Assembly (NCBI RefSeq): GCF_013127955.1
Contig: NZ_CP053435.1
Coordinates: 620,001-684,000, forward strand
DNA length: 64,000 bases
Source: Spirosoma taeanense
Lineage (GTDB): Bacteria > Bacteroidota > Bacteroidia > Cytophagales > Spirosomataceae
Direction of reading: 5' to 3'
The position numbers and the translations under genes were made by a program. The notes beneath the pieces are model-generated. The model did no database searches. It was not told the DNA's origin and saw only the letters and a program-made list of their open reading frames with translations. Of the stretch, positions 1 to 8,801 are shown piece by piece (within the stretch, counting starts at the first letter, position 1; each line of letters starts with the position of its first letter).

Positions 1-901
1 GGACGATGTCCGACGAGCGGATGCTTCGCAGCGCGGGTCTCTAGCAGCGTGATATGCAGACTGGAAGGCTACACCTTAGCCGCAGCCTTGCTCTTCGGCA
101 CCCCGCAGACGCTGCTGACGACTGTACCGCAGCACTTCATGGATGCGCTGCTGCGCCGGGTGGATGAAGATCGTTACGAAGACCGGGACTACTCCGCGAC
201 AACCTGCTCAATACGTAAGACCGGCTCATCAACTTCGTTGTAAGCATCTTTACGATCCTTTTTACCTGGAAGGCCCACAGCGCATCAGCATCCGGAGGGT
301 CATCTTCTGGGAAGTGATCGTCAACCTGCTGGCTCACCGGGAGTACAGCAGTGGCTTCACGACCCGTATGATGATCTACAGAGACCGGGTAATCTTTGAG
401 AATCCCAATCGGGCCTTCTATCAAGGACCCAGTGACACTGATACGTTTACGCCCCGCACCAAGAATCATACCCTGTCCAATTTCTTCAAAGAAACCGGCT
501 TCATGGATCAACTGGGATCGGGCGTCATAAAGGTAACGAAAGACATAAGGGCATATGCCAACGGTAAAGAAACTCAGTTTATTGAGGGCGATATGTTTCG
601 TACCATTATCCCCCTTGATGAGCGGTTAGTAAATACACGTTTTGCTTCCAGCAATGAGGTTTCTTTGAGCGGGCAAAAGGTCGATGTCCTAATAAATGTC
701 CTATTAAGCGATTCGTCTCGCCACCAGATTGAGGGCATAATAAGGAATGTTGCCCAAAACAAACCTCTTCAGCCCACCTAATGGACAGAGCGCTATGGTG
801 TTACGGAAAAGACCATTCGCAGGAACTTGGATATCCTGCGGAATGCGGGTCTAATTCAGTTTGAAGGGTCCAAAAAATTAGGTCATTATGTTCTCACCTA
901 A
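1..901 (+). pseudogene. Decayed AlbA/RecG-like transcriptional regulator (HATPase_c_4 type), 5' end outside window
   Basis: Joining pieces in three frames gives one protein resembling the COG2865 group of putative regulators (N-terminal AlbA_2/Schlafen domain, then a GHKL-like ATPase region and winged helix). The recognisable order is SDERMLRSAGL, EGYTLAAALLFGTPQTLL, DPFYLEGPQRISIRR, EVIVNLLAHREYSSG, DQLGSGVIKV and a C-terminal helix-turn-helix, GVTEKTIRRNLDILRNAGL. Lesions visible: TAG at 42-44, a frame change near 65, a one-base loss near 193, TAA at 216-218, a one-base loss near 241, and TAA at 779-781 before the last 39 codons, which end at TAA 899-901. The largest open piece (242-781) still encodes the ATPase-like core. 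So many independent lesions argue for a dead gene rather than read errors. Family assignment is from recognised sequence pattern only. Confidence 0.8.
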
Positions 902-947
902 ACAGGTAGGCAACGGCTTATAGATGAATAGTGTACTGATATAATCA

Positions 948-1859
948 CTATTTTAGTAAATCCTCCAGTGCTCTACGCAGGTCTGCGTACTGGTACTGAA
1001 ACGACGTTTCTTCAGCAATACGTTTGTTGAGTACGTAGTTGCCTCCCGTGACGACGATGGCCAGTTCACCGAACATCAGTTTAATGGCAAAAGTGGGGAT
1101 GTTCGGTAGAATCAGCGGCCGGTGCAGGACCTGAGCAATGGCCCGCGTCATGGTTTCGTTGGTGACGGGCGTCGGCGCAACAGCATTGTAAACGCCCTGC
1201 CACGATTCGTCCGTTAATGCCTGAATAAACAGCTGGCAGAGGTCGTCAATGTGAATCCAGGAAACATACTGCTGACCAGAGCCAAGTGGCGCCCCCGCTC
1301 CCAGCCGGATAGGTTGTACTAGTTTAGGCAACGCTCCACCATCCATGGTCAGGACCACCCCGGTTCTGAACTTAACCGTCCGAATGCCGAGGGCAGCGAC
1401 CTGATCTTCGGAGCGTTCCCACGCCCGGACGACCTGCGCCATAAAATCGCTGCCTCCTTCACTGGTTTCGGTCAGCGGTCTGTCGCCGGTGTCGCCCCCG
1501 TAATAGCCGATAGCCGACGAACCGATAAATGACTTTACGTGGTGAGTTTGGCTGGCGAGCGTCTGAGCCAGCAGATCTGAGGATTGGGTGCGGCTGGACA
1601 GAATCTCGTCCTTACGGGTATCGGTCCAGCGCTTGTCGGCAATGCCTTCGCCTACCAGATGAACAATGTGGTCGGCAGTCAGGACAGCCTCCGGATCCAT
1701 CCGGCCTTTCGTTACGTCCCATTGATAAACCGTAACGCCAGGAATGGACTTCGCTGAACGGCTGAGTATGGATACCTGATAATTCTGCTGACGGAGCAAC
1801 TGGGTTAAGCGACGGCCGATAACGCCGGTGCCGCCCGTGATTAAAACGGTCTGGCTCAT
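948..1859 (-). CDS. TIGR01777-type NAD-dependent epimerase/dehydratase
   Basis: Extended short-chain dehydrogenase of the YfcH/SulA-like TIGR01777 family; substrate unknown. The chosen start gives MSQTVLITGGTGVIGRRL, placing the dinucleotide-binding GGTGVIG at residues 9-15. An upstream ATG at 1937 would add 26 residues in front of the Rossmann strand and is unlikely. The GSSAIGYYGG segment matches the family's SSAxxYYG active-site region. The last ~50 residues, from LPNIPTFAIKLMFGE to DLRRALEDLL, match the DUF1731 C-terminal domain. Length (303 aa) is normal. It lies in a run of minus-strand genes without an obvious functional partner. Confidence 0.88.
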   Translation of the reverse strand: MSQTVLITGGTGVIGRRLTQLLRQQNYQVSILSRSAKSIPGVTVYQWDVTKGRMDPEAVLTADHIVHLVGEGIADKRWTDTRKDEILSSRTQSSDLLAQTLASQTHHVKSFIGSSAIGYYGGDTGDRPLTETSEGGSDFMAQVVRAWERSEDQVAALGIRTVKFRTGVVLTMDGGALPKLVQPIRLGAGAPLGSGQQYVSWIHIDDLCQLFIQALTDESWQGVYNAVAPTPVTNETMTRAIAQVLHRPLILPNIPTFAIKLMFGELAIVVTGGNYVLNKRIAEETSFQYQYADLRRALEDLLK

Positions 1860-1973
1860 AACTGGACAGAGTGGGTTATGCCTGATATAACGCCATGTCC
1901 CGCTGGGTGTTTTAGCATAACCCGGCACGGGCGACAACCGGATGAAACCCCGGCAGGGTTTCGCGGCTGACCC

Positions 1974-3167
1974 CTACCAGCTACCTTTCAGATTATCCAG
2001 ATACTTCTGGCCGGAGCCCGTATTTAACAGTAGTACGTGCTCATTGGGTTGTAGCCAGCCCTGCCGGAGCAATTTCTTCGTGGCGGCCCAGATGGCTCCG
2101 CCTTCGGGCGCAACAAAGAAGCCTTCCTGCCGGGCGAGTTCGCTGACCCCTTCCAGCATTTCGTTTTCTGAGACAGCCAGCGCGGTTCCGTTCGATTCCC
2201 GAAGAACTTTAAGCATGAGCGGCTCGCCAATAGGCCGGGGTACGGCCAGTCCATTGGCGAGGGTCGGTTTGCCTATATACTGTTTGGAATTGGGCTGCTT
2301 ACCATCAAAGGTATCGACAACTGGGCAGCACTGGTCAGCCTGAACGGCCACCATTCGGGGGAGGGGCTGGTGCGGGGTGATCCAGCCCAATTGTTTAAGC
2401 TCATGAAACGCTTTCCAGATGCCAATCAGGCCGGTGCCCCCGCCGGTTGGGTACATGATTACGTCTGGTAGCTGCCAGTTCAGTTGCTCGGCGATTTCAT
2501 AACCCATCGTTTTTTTGCCTTCTACACGATATGGCTCTTTCAACGTCGATACGTCAAAATAAGCGCCGGTCTGGTTCATTTCCTGCACTTTAGCCGCACA
2601 ATCGTTGATCAGACCGTCGATCAGAATCAGTTGAGCGTTATAAGCCAGACACTCTTCCTTGAACGCATCGGGTGTATGCCGGGGCATGACAACCACCGCT
2701 TCCAGACCCGCGCGGGCGCAGTAGGCAGCGGTGGCTACGCCCGCGTTGCCCGCCGTAGGGACGATACAGGCCCGTTCGCCGTTCTCTTTTGCTTTCGAGA
2801 TGGCCAGACTCAGTCCTCTGGCTTTGAAAGAACCGGTTGGGTTTAAACCTTCGTCTTTCAGACTGAGTTGGTGCAAACCATATTGGCCGGCCAGCCGGTC
2901 GACAGGCAGGAGCGGAGTCCATCCTTCACCCAGGCTAACCCGGTTTTCGGCCTGAAATACGGGCAGTAGTTCGGCATATCGCCATAGCGTGGAGGGGCGG
3001 GTAAGCAGGTCTTCGCGGGAGAGAGGGCTTGCGTCCAGTTCATACTGGCTTAAAAGCGGAGCCCGGCAACAACCGGACAGCGTCTGCCGAACATGAGCCG
3101 AATGAGTTTTACCGCAATAGGAGCACTGCAGATCGCGCAGGAGTGATGAAGTCGTTAGTACGTGCAT
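1974..3167 (-). CDS. thrC: Threonine synthase (PLP-dependent)
   Basis: Converts O-phosphohomoserine to threonine with pyridoxal phosphate. The fold-type II signature is clear: SLKDEGLNPTGSFKARG carries the PLP-binding lysine (K115 from the chosen start), VPTAGNAGVATAAYCA follows, and YPTGGGTGLIGIWKA is the phosphate-binding glycine loop. The N-terminus has CSYC (C15, C18) and a later CC pair (C33, C34), like the small zinc-ribbon-like head of the longer threonine synthases. I chose MHVLTTSSLLRDLQC as the start; a start at 3203 would add 12 residues. 397 aa is typical of this subgroup. No other threonine pathway gene is nearby. Confidence 0.88.
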   Translation of the reverse strand: MHVLTTSSLLRDLQCSYCGKTHSAHVRQTLSGCCRAPLLSQYELDASPLSREDLLTRPSTLWRYAELLPVFQAENRVSLGEGWTPLLPVDRLAGQYGLHQLSLKDEGLNPTGSFKARGLSLAISKAKENGERACIVPTAGNAGVATAAYCARAGLEAVVVMPRHTPDAFKEECLAYNAQLILIDGLINDCAAKVQEMNQTGAYFDVSTLKEPYRVEGKKTMGYEIAEQLNWQLPDVIMYPTGGGTGLIGIWKAFHELKQLGWITPHQPLPRMVAVQADQCCPVVDTFDGKQPNSKQYIGKPTLANGLAVPRPIGEPLMLKVLRESNGTALAVSENEMLEGVSELARQEGFFVAPEGGAIWAATKKLLRQGWLQPNEHVLLLNTGSGQKYLDNLKGSW

Positions 3168-3233
3168 AGCTGTTGAAGACGGCCGAAAAGTGGCCGTTCG
3201 CAACCCCTAATGCAAATCGTTTTTTGGCATGAG

Positions 3234-4139
3234 TTATTCTATAAAGGAATAGTAGCGCCGGGTTGTGCGAATGAAGGCATTTACCCACTGGTTGTTTTCT
3301 GTGCCCTTTCGTTGAATAAAGTGGAACCCCCGTTCAATCGTCAGCCCCTGAATCGGCACTTCGACCAGGGCCGACGTAGCCAGTTCATGACGGATTGCCA
3401 GCCGGGGCAAAAACGACAGACAGGTGTCGGCCAGCACAAAGTTTTTCAGGGCCTCGGTGCCACCGAGCCGAATCCGGATCTGAAGCTGAGCGGGGCGGAT
3501 ACCCTGTTTCTGCAGGGCCGATTCGACGGCAGCCAGGGTACCGGAGCCGTTCTCACGCAGGGCGAGTGGGATTGCGGGCAGGTCGGTAATGGTTAAGCTC
3601 TGGTTTCGCAGGGGACTATTAGCCGAGCAGACCGCCACGACTTCGTCGGTTAGAAAAGGGCTGTAGGTTAACGTATTGAGCCGGGGAATACTTTCGACAA
3701 TACCTACGTCAATTTCGTGGTCGAGCAGTGCCTTCTGGACGTTAGTGGAATTTCGGTTCAGAACGCTTATCTGGATAGTGGGATACTGCCGAAGGTAAGC
3801 CGACAACACGGGCGGAAGTACATACAGACTTATAGTTGTGCTGGCACCAATGGCCAGTTTGGTTGGCGGCAGAAAATCCTGGTTAAGCTGGTGCATGGCC
3901 TGATGAAGCTCGTGCTGCAGCTGAGTGGCCTCCAGGAGTTTTTCGTATAGCAGCTGACCAGCCGGCGTCAGACTAACGCGGGTTCCGTGGCGTTCGAAAA
4001 GGCCGGTTTTATAGAATTGCTCCAGCGACTTGATCTGCTTGCTAATAGCCGACTGACTGAGGAAAAGCGTTTGACTGGCTCTGGTGAAACTCAGCAGTCG
4101 GGCCACTTCCATAAACACCCGGTGTTGTATTGACAGCAT
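3234..4139 (-). CDS. LysR-family transcriptional regulator
   Basis: LysR-type DNA-binding activator/repressor, 301 aa. The N-terminal winged helix-turn-helix runs over residues ~3-60 (MEVARLLSFTRASQTLFLSQ, then SAISKQIKSLEQ and GLFERHGTRVSLTPAG), and the effector-binding domain starts near residue 85 (KLAIGASTTISLYVLPPVL). The start MLSIQHRVF is the usual LysR spacing before the helix-turn-helix; the ATG seven codons upstream is less likely. It is not divergent from a neighbour. Its target could be the downstream thrC or a distant locus; the sequence does not decide. Confidence 0.9.
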   Translation of the reverse strand: MLSIQHRVFMEVARLLSFTRASQTLFLSQSAISKQIKSLEQFYKTGLFERHGTRVSLTPAGQLLYEKLLEATQLQHELHQAMHQLNQDFLPPTKLAIGASTTISLYVLPPVLSAYLRQYPTIQISVLNRNSTNVQKALLDHEIDVGIVESIPRLNTLTYSPFLTDEVVAVCSANSPLRNQSLTITDLPAIPLALRENGSGTLAAVESALQKQGIRPAQLQIRIRLGGTEALKNFVLADTCLSFLPRLAIRHELATSALVEVPIQGLTIERGFHFIQRKGTENNQWVNAFIRTTRRYYSFIE

Positions 4140-4175
4140 GGCATGATGATTTGTTAACAAAGCCTGCCTGGAGTC

Positions 4176-4730
4176 TCAGACCAGCCACTCTTTGGGAAGG
4201 CCCAGTTGACGGGCGTAGTGCGCCGGAGCAGCATAGTTGACCCAGCTCAGGAGTTTATTGATCTCGTCGGCAAACTCAATGAAGTAATCGGGGTCCAGCT
4301 TCCCGGCTTTTTTCAGAATCTGATCGGTGCGTTTGGCGATGTACTGGGCGGCCTTATCGGTCCGGGAGTTGTATTTGTGCAGCAGATGAGCGTGGTGGTC
4401 ATAGAACGTATTGAGCATATACAGCATTAGGTCCACTTCGCCGTATTTGTCTTTGGTAACTTTCAGGTGGCGGCTGATGTAGCCGCTAATGGTACGCATG
4501 TCCATCATAAGCCAGCCGGCCGAATCCTGCTTCAGGTTGACGGTTCGGTTGATGAACTGCCGGATCAGCTCCCGCCGTTCGTCAATGGTTTGCCCATGTT
4601 CAATGAGTTCGAACTGGAGCCGCTCGGTCAGAACGGGGTCTTTGACAATCAACCGCAGCAGCAGCTTATCTTTTTCCGCGCCCGGCATCCGGACGATGGC
4701 TTTCTTCAGATCTGAATCGAGAGCAGGCAT
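4176..4730 (-). CDS. Conserved hypothetical protein beside rimK
   Basis: 184-residue soluble, helical, charged protein without signal peptide or membrane segment. I do not recognise a named domain. Visible features are KKAIVRMPGAEKDKLLLRLI near the N-terminus, a long helical middle (IRQFINRTVNLKQDSAG) and a C-terminal part rich in Lys, Tyr and Asp (DYFIEFADEINKLLSWVNY). The internal start MPALDSDL is preferred over the ATG 13 codons upstream, which would add a poorly charged tail. It lies 59 bp downstream of rimK on the same strand, so it may be the last gene of that transcript. Function unknown. Confidence 0.7.
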   Translation of the reverse strand: MPALDSDLKKAIVRMPGAEKDKLLLRLIVKDPVLTERLQFELIEHGQTIDERRELIRQFINRTVNLKQDSAGWLMMDMRTISGYISRHLKVTKDKYGEVDLMLYMLNTFYDHHAHLLHKYNSRTDKAAQYIAKRTDQILKKAGKLDPDYFIEFADEINKLLSWVNYAAPAHYARQLGLPKEWLV

Positions 4731-4789
4731 TGACGAACGATAAATTATTCGGCTAAAATAGAACATCATTCGCCATAACCCAGCAAATG

Positions 4790-5698
4790 CTATACGCCAA
4801 CCATATCGCCTTCGTCAGCCCGGATTTTGTCTTCAATGTACGCGATGATCTGGTCGGCAATGTCAACGCCCGTTGCCGATTCGATTCCTTCCAGACCCGG
4901 CGACGAGTTGACTTCGAGGACTAAAGGACCGCGCTCGGAGGGGAGCATATCAACCCCCGCGACTTTCAGACCCAGGGCGCGGGCGGCTTCGATAGCGGTC
5001 TGCTCTTCGTCGGCCGAGAGCGTAACGGCCACCGCATTGCCACCTCGGTGGATATTCGAACGAAATTCACCGTCGATACCCTGCCGCTTCATGGCCCCAA
5101 CTACACGACCGCCCACTACCAGTGCCCGGATGTCGGAACCTTTGGCTTCGGCCACAAATTCCTGCACCAGCACATGCTTTTTTAAACCGTAAAAAGCTTC
5201 AATAGTCGACTTGGCAGCTTTGGTTGTCTCGGCCAGCACCACGCCAATGCCCTGCGTACCCTCCAGCAGCTTAATGACTACGGGTGGCCCACCAACGAGT
5301 TCGATCAGTTGCGTTACGTCCCCGTTCTTGGGATGGTTGGCAAATACCGTTTTGGGCAGCCCGACGCCAGCTTTCGACAGCACCTGCAAACTCCGCAGCT
5401 TGTTACGGGAGCGGGTAATGGCCTGCGACTTGGCCGTCGTAAATACTTTCATCATTTCGAACTGCCGTACAATGGCGCAGCCGTAGTCAGTAACGGACGC
5501 ACCGATGCGGGGTACGATTGCATCGAACGGGTCAAGTTCCCGGCCTTCATACAGTACCGACGGACGACCGCCCTCAATCATGACCTGGCAGTTCAGGTGG
5601 TTCACCACAACGGCTTCATGGCCACGCTGGTTGGCGGCTTCGAGGAGTCGTTGGGTAGAATATAGATTCGGATTGGCCGACAAAATGGCAATACGCAT
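4790..5698 (-). CDS. rimK: RimK-family alpha-L-glutamate ligase (ATP-grasp)
   Basis: ATP-grasp enzyme that adds glutamate residues to a protein C-terminus or another acceptor; E. coli RimK modifies ribosomal protein S6. The N-terminal pre-ATP-grasp domain starts [18 protein letters not shown]. The ATP-grasp core includes [18 protein letters not shown], the metal and phosphate region [19 protein letters not shown], and [15 protein letters not shown] with the metal-binding E and N. 302 aa matches the family. The gene directly follows the RimB-like aspartic protease (51 bp gap), the known rimK-rimB pairing. The acceptor in this organism is unknown. Confidence 0.92.
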   Translation of the reverse strand: MRIAILSANPNLYSTQRLLEAANQRGHEAVVVNHLNCQVMIEGGRPSVLYEGRELDPFDAIVPRIGASVTDYGCAIVRQFEMMKVFTTAKSQAITRSRNKLRSLQVLSKAGVGLPKTVFANHPKNGDVTQLIELVGGPPVVIKLLEGTQGIGVVLAETTKAAKSTIEAFYGLKKHVLVQEFVAEAKGSDIRALVVGGRVVGAMKRQGIDGEFRSNIHRGGNAVAVTLSADEEQTAIEAARALGLKVAGVDMLPSERGPLVLEVNSSPGLEGIESATGVDIADQIIAYIEDKIRADEGDMVGV

Positions 5699-5749
5699 TA
5701 GCTTGATTGTCAAGGAAAGATGAGCTGCGAACAGGAATCAGATCGCAAT

Positions 5750-6244
5750 TCAGGAAGGCTCGCTCACCGGTAGTGTTGAGGATTTTCTGGCTTGATTAGC
5801 AAGTTTTGCTGCGTAAGACAGATTGTTTTCAGAAACATCGACCACGAAGCGGTTACGAAGCAATTTGCGGCCCAGCAAAACCGGATTCTTGAGCCGTTCG
5901 CGATCAGCAAGGGTAAATTCGGCCCGAATCGTGCGCCCAAATAGAGTAACGCGGGTTTTGATAACGTACCGAAGCTCGGCCACCCCGAATGAGTTACGAA
6001 TCATGCGCTGGCTGAACTGGTCGCTATAGAACTGCTTAGGCGGCCCTCCGGTTTTGTCAATCAGCCAGAAACTTAACCGGGTCTGCATACCGGCTCGCTC
6101 CAGTTCAATGTGTTTACAGTGAAGGGCCGACGTAAACGCACCCGTGTCTATCTTCGCCTGTACGTTGAAGAGAGCCAGATCCGGAAAATCAATGAGGTCG
6201 GTCATGCCAATTACCTGCTTAGGTTTGGGTTTTCGAGACTTCAT
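5750..6244 (-). CDS. RimB-like retropepsin-type aspartic protease (DUF785/COG4067)
   Basis: Small protein of the family formerly called ATP-dependent zinc protease, now regarded as retropepsin-like; RimB of this family trims glutamate tails added by RimK. The catalytic DTGA motif is seen in VQAKIDTGAFTSALHCK (residues ~30-45), followed by the beta-rich core and NPVLLGRKLLRNRFVVDVS near the end. At 164 aa it is of usual length. The start MKSRKPKPKQVIG gives a basic N-terminus without signal peptide, so it is cytoplasmic. It lies immediately upstream of rimK on the same strand, which strongly supports a joint role in adding and removing glutamates. Confidence 0.85.
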   Translation of the reverse strand: MKSRKPKPKQVIGMTDLIDFPDLALFNVQAKIDTGAFTSALHCKHIELERAGMQTRLSFWLIDKTGGPPKQFYSDQFSQRMIRNSFGVAELRYVIKTRVTLFGRTIRAEFTLADRERLKNPVLLGRKLLRNRFVVDVSENNLSYAAKLANQARKSSTLPVSEPS

Positions 6245-6311
6245 GGGTAGAGCGGATAGAAACAGCGCGTAAAAGTATAAGGCTGGCAGTAGGCGAAGGC
6301 CTATACCTTAT

Positions 6312-7436
6312 TTACCGGATCAGGCGGCTAAATGTAAGCGACATATCGAGCATCACCATTTTGGCGCGGGCGTTGCGTTCGAGGTGGTAGGCGGCCTCGT
6401 TCAGATCGGTCACGATACGTTCGATGTGGCTTATTGTCAGGACTTTGGCGAAATTTTTGACGAATGCCATCTCATCGTCGGGCAGGCGCAGCAACGCGCC
6501 CGCACCCTGCTGCCAGAGGAATAAATCCCGGCATAGCCGAATGCTGTACTCAAGCAGACCTTTCTGTTTTTCCTTACTGAAACCGTCGAACTGGTCGGCC
6601 TGTTTGACCAGCGTAATCAAGTCCTGCCGGTAGCACGTGCGCATCCAGTCGGCGAACCAGACATGCTGATCAGAACCCGAAACGCCATTGCTTTCCTGCT
6701 GGCTCAACTGCAGGGCCGTAGCCAGGTTTCCATCGGCCAGGTAGGCAATCCGTCGGGCGGTTGTTTCGTCGAAATTCAACTGCTGACGCAGATGCGTCGC
6801 TACGTCTTCGTCTGAGAACGCCCGCACCGCCACCCGTTGCGTACGGGAAAGAATGGTGATAAGCAACTTGTCGGACTGGTTAGTGACCAGCAGAAACAGA
6901 GTCTGGGCGGGTGGCTCTTCCAATACCTTCAGCAGGGCGTTGGCCGAGGTTACGTTCATCAGTTCGGGCAGCCAGATGAGCATAATCTTATACCCGCCTT
7001 CATACGATTTCAGCGACAGTTTCTGCAGAATACTCCGGGCTTCTTCGGCTGAAATATTCCCCTGCTTGTTGTCGGCCCCGACCGATTCGAGCCAGTCCGG
7101 CAGTGTACGATACGGTTGTTCGAGCAGAAACCGACGCCAGTCGGCGAGGTAGGCTTCGGAGGTTTTGCCCTTTGCCAGATTCGCCACCGGAAACACCATG
7201 TGCAGGTCCGGGTGCACGAGCTTCTGCATCTTAACGCAGGATGCGCATCGTCCGCAGGCATCCGCGGGCTGCTTGTCTTCGCAGTTGACGTACTGCGCCA
7301 GCGCTAAAGCCAGCGCTAAATTGGCGCTGCCAGCCGGCCCGTCGAATAGCAGGGCGTGGGCCAGGTGATTGGTCTGCACTGCCCGCAGCAGCAGCTGCTT
7401 AGTATCGTCCTGGCCGATAATTTCGTTGAAAAGCAT
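6312..7436 (-). CDS. holB: DNA polymerase III subunit delta'
   Basis: Clamp-loader delta' subunit of the replicative polymerase, 374 aa. The N-terminal AAA+ module begins LFNEIIGQDDTKQLLLRAV. The P-loop position reads FDGPAGSANLALA and lacks the usual GK[ST], as in delta' subunits that do not bind ATP. A four-cysteine zinc module is present (C52, C61, C64, C67). The sensor-1-like region and SRTQRV follow, then a helical C-terminal domain. Only five bases separate it from the upstream GlmU-like gene, so the two are probably cotranscribed. Confidence 0.88.
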   Translation of the reverse strand: MLFNEIIGQDDTKQLLLRAVQTNHLAHALLFDGPAGSANLALALALAQYVNCEDKQPADACGRCASCVKMQKLVHPDLHMVFPVANLAKGKTSEAYLADWRRFLLEQPYRTLPDWLESVGADNKQGNISAEEARSILQKLSLKSYEGGYKIMLIWLPELMNVTSANALLKVLEEPPAQTLFLLVTNQSDKLLITILSRTQRVAVRAFSDEDVATHLRQQLNFDETTARRIAYLADGNLATALQLSQQESNGVSGSDQHVWFADWMRTCYRQDLITLVKQADQFDGFSKEKQKGLLEYSIRLCRDLFLWQQGAGALLRLPDDEMAFVKNFAKVLTISHIERIVTDLNEAAYHLERNARAKMVMLDMSLTFSRLIR

Positions 7437-7441
7437 ACCGA

Positions 7442-8641
7442 TTAGAGCGAACGGTTGGCCTGCTCTGCGTTGAATACGGCCCGTAAAATGTCTTCCTCTA
7501 CCATATCAAACAGGCGTTCGCGCCGTTTGAAGGCTTCATCGGCTACCCGCAGGGCTTTTTCGATGCGGTAAAGAGAGAAGCCATCCTGGGCTCCGCCCCA
7601 CGAAAACGAAGGAACGTGCTTGGGCGGCAGACCACTGCCAAATACATTCACATTCACGCCGACCACCGTACCGGTGTTGAACATGGTGCCAATACCGGTG
7701 CGGGTGTAGTCGCCCATTATCAATCCGCAGAACATCCGGCCCGTATCGACCAGATCGTTCGTGACGTAGCTATGGAGTTTTACGGTCGAATAATCGTTCT
7801 TTAAATTCGACGTATTCGTGCCGGCACCCAGGTTACACCACTCGCCAACAACCGAGTCGCCAAGGTAGCCCTCGTGACCTTTGTTGCTGTTGGCGAACAG
7901 AATCGAGTTGGCAACTTCGCCCCCTATTTTGCAGTACGGGCCGACGCTCGTGTTTTTTCGCATTTTGCTATTGTAATGCACCATCGAGCCTTCGCCCAGG
8001 GCAAACGGCCCGATCACGACGCTGCCTTCGCTGATGCTGGCGTTCCGGCCAATGTAAATCGGACCGTCTTCGGCGTTCAGGATGGAAGCCCGAACGGTGG
8101 CTCCTTCTTCCAGAAAGATATTTTCAGGGGCGTAGCAGCGCGTAAACGGGTCGGTAATTGGTTGTGACTGCCGTCCGGCGGTGATCAGCGTAAAGTCGGC
8201 TCGCAGCTGATTACCATGGGCCGCAATGATACTCCAGAGCTGGCGCAGGGTCGGTACGGGTTCATCGAACGTTGTGGTATGCTGGGGGATATCAAGCAGT
8301 TGGTCGGCCTCAGTCGGGTTCCGGTCGGTGCGCAGGGCCAGCAGCAGACCACCGGGTGAAATCAGACTTTCGCCCAGGGACAGCGTTTTAATCCGGTCAA
8401 CCAGTTCATCGGTCGGGCAGACGGCACCGTTGATGAATAAATTATCGGTAGTGAGTTGCAGCGGATACTTGACGCGCAGATACGACTCGGCCAGAAAGGA
8501 CGGTTCCGTCCGGAGCTTCAGCGTCCACTTTTCGGTGATGGTCAGAATCCCAACCCGGATGTCGGCTACGGGCCGGGTAAACGTGAACGGCAACAATGCG
8601 GGACGAATTGCTGGGTCGTCGAACAGAATCAGATTGGACAT
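7442..8641 (-). CDS. Alternative GlmU-type sugar nucleotidyltransferase/acetyltransferase (TIGR03991)
   Basis: Bacteroidete form of the bifunctional enzyme making UDP-N-acetylglucosamine, 399 aa. The divergent N-terminal nucleotidyltransferase half starts LILFDDPAIRPALLPFTFTR, a hallmark of this family. The C-terminal half (from ~residue 190) is a left-handed beta-helix with hexapeptide repeats such as IGRNASISEGSVVIGPFALG and ends with GAGTNTSNLKNDYSTV and GLPPKHVPSFSWGG. Start chosen at MSNLILFDD, four codons inside the longest frame. It is followed after five bases by holB. Confidence 0.85.
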   Translation of the reverse strand: MSNLILFDDPAIRPALLPFTFTRPVADIRVGILTITEKWTLKLRTEPSFLAESYLRVKYPLQLTTDNLFINGAVCPTDELVDRIKTLSLGESLISPGGLLLALRTDRNPTEADQLLDIPQHTTTFDEPVPTLRQLWSIIAAHGNQLRADFTLITAGRQSQPITDPFTRCYAPENIFLEEGATVRASILNAEDGPIYIGRNASISEGSVVIGPFALGEGSMVHYNSKMRKNTSVGPYCKIGGEVANSILFANSNKGHEGYLGDSVVGEWCNLGAGTNTSNLKNDYSTVKLHSYVTNDLVDTGRMFCGLIMGDYTRTGIGTMFNTGTVVGVNVNVFGSGLPPKHVPSFSWGGAQDGFSLYRIEKALRVADEAFKRRERLFDMVEEDILRAVFNAEQANRSL

Positions 8642-8801
8642 GCGTAATGGCAATTGCGATTACAAATATCAGACCTTAATTTGGAAAAAGAGAACCAATT
8701 TGGGATTCTGTATGGAATCCTGGGAAGTGGTTCTGGGACTGCTCTGGCTTGGAAGGTCCGGCAGGCTCGTGTACTTTTACAGCCCCAGTACGGGGGGATT
8801 C

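Noticed and set aside
8226..8801. Long N-terminal extension of the DxDDTA gene
   Set aside because: This part is antisense to the GlmU-like gene through 8641, and the translated sequence is Arg/Ser-rich shadow without domain character; the real start is near 8802.
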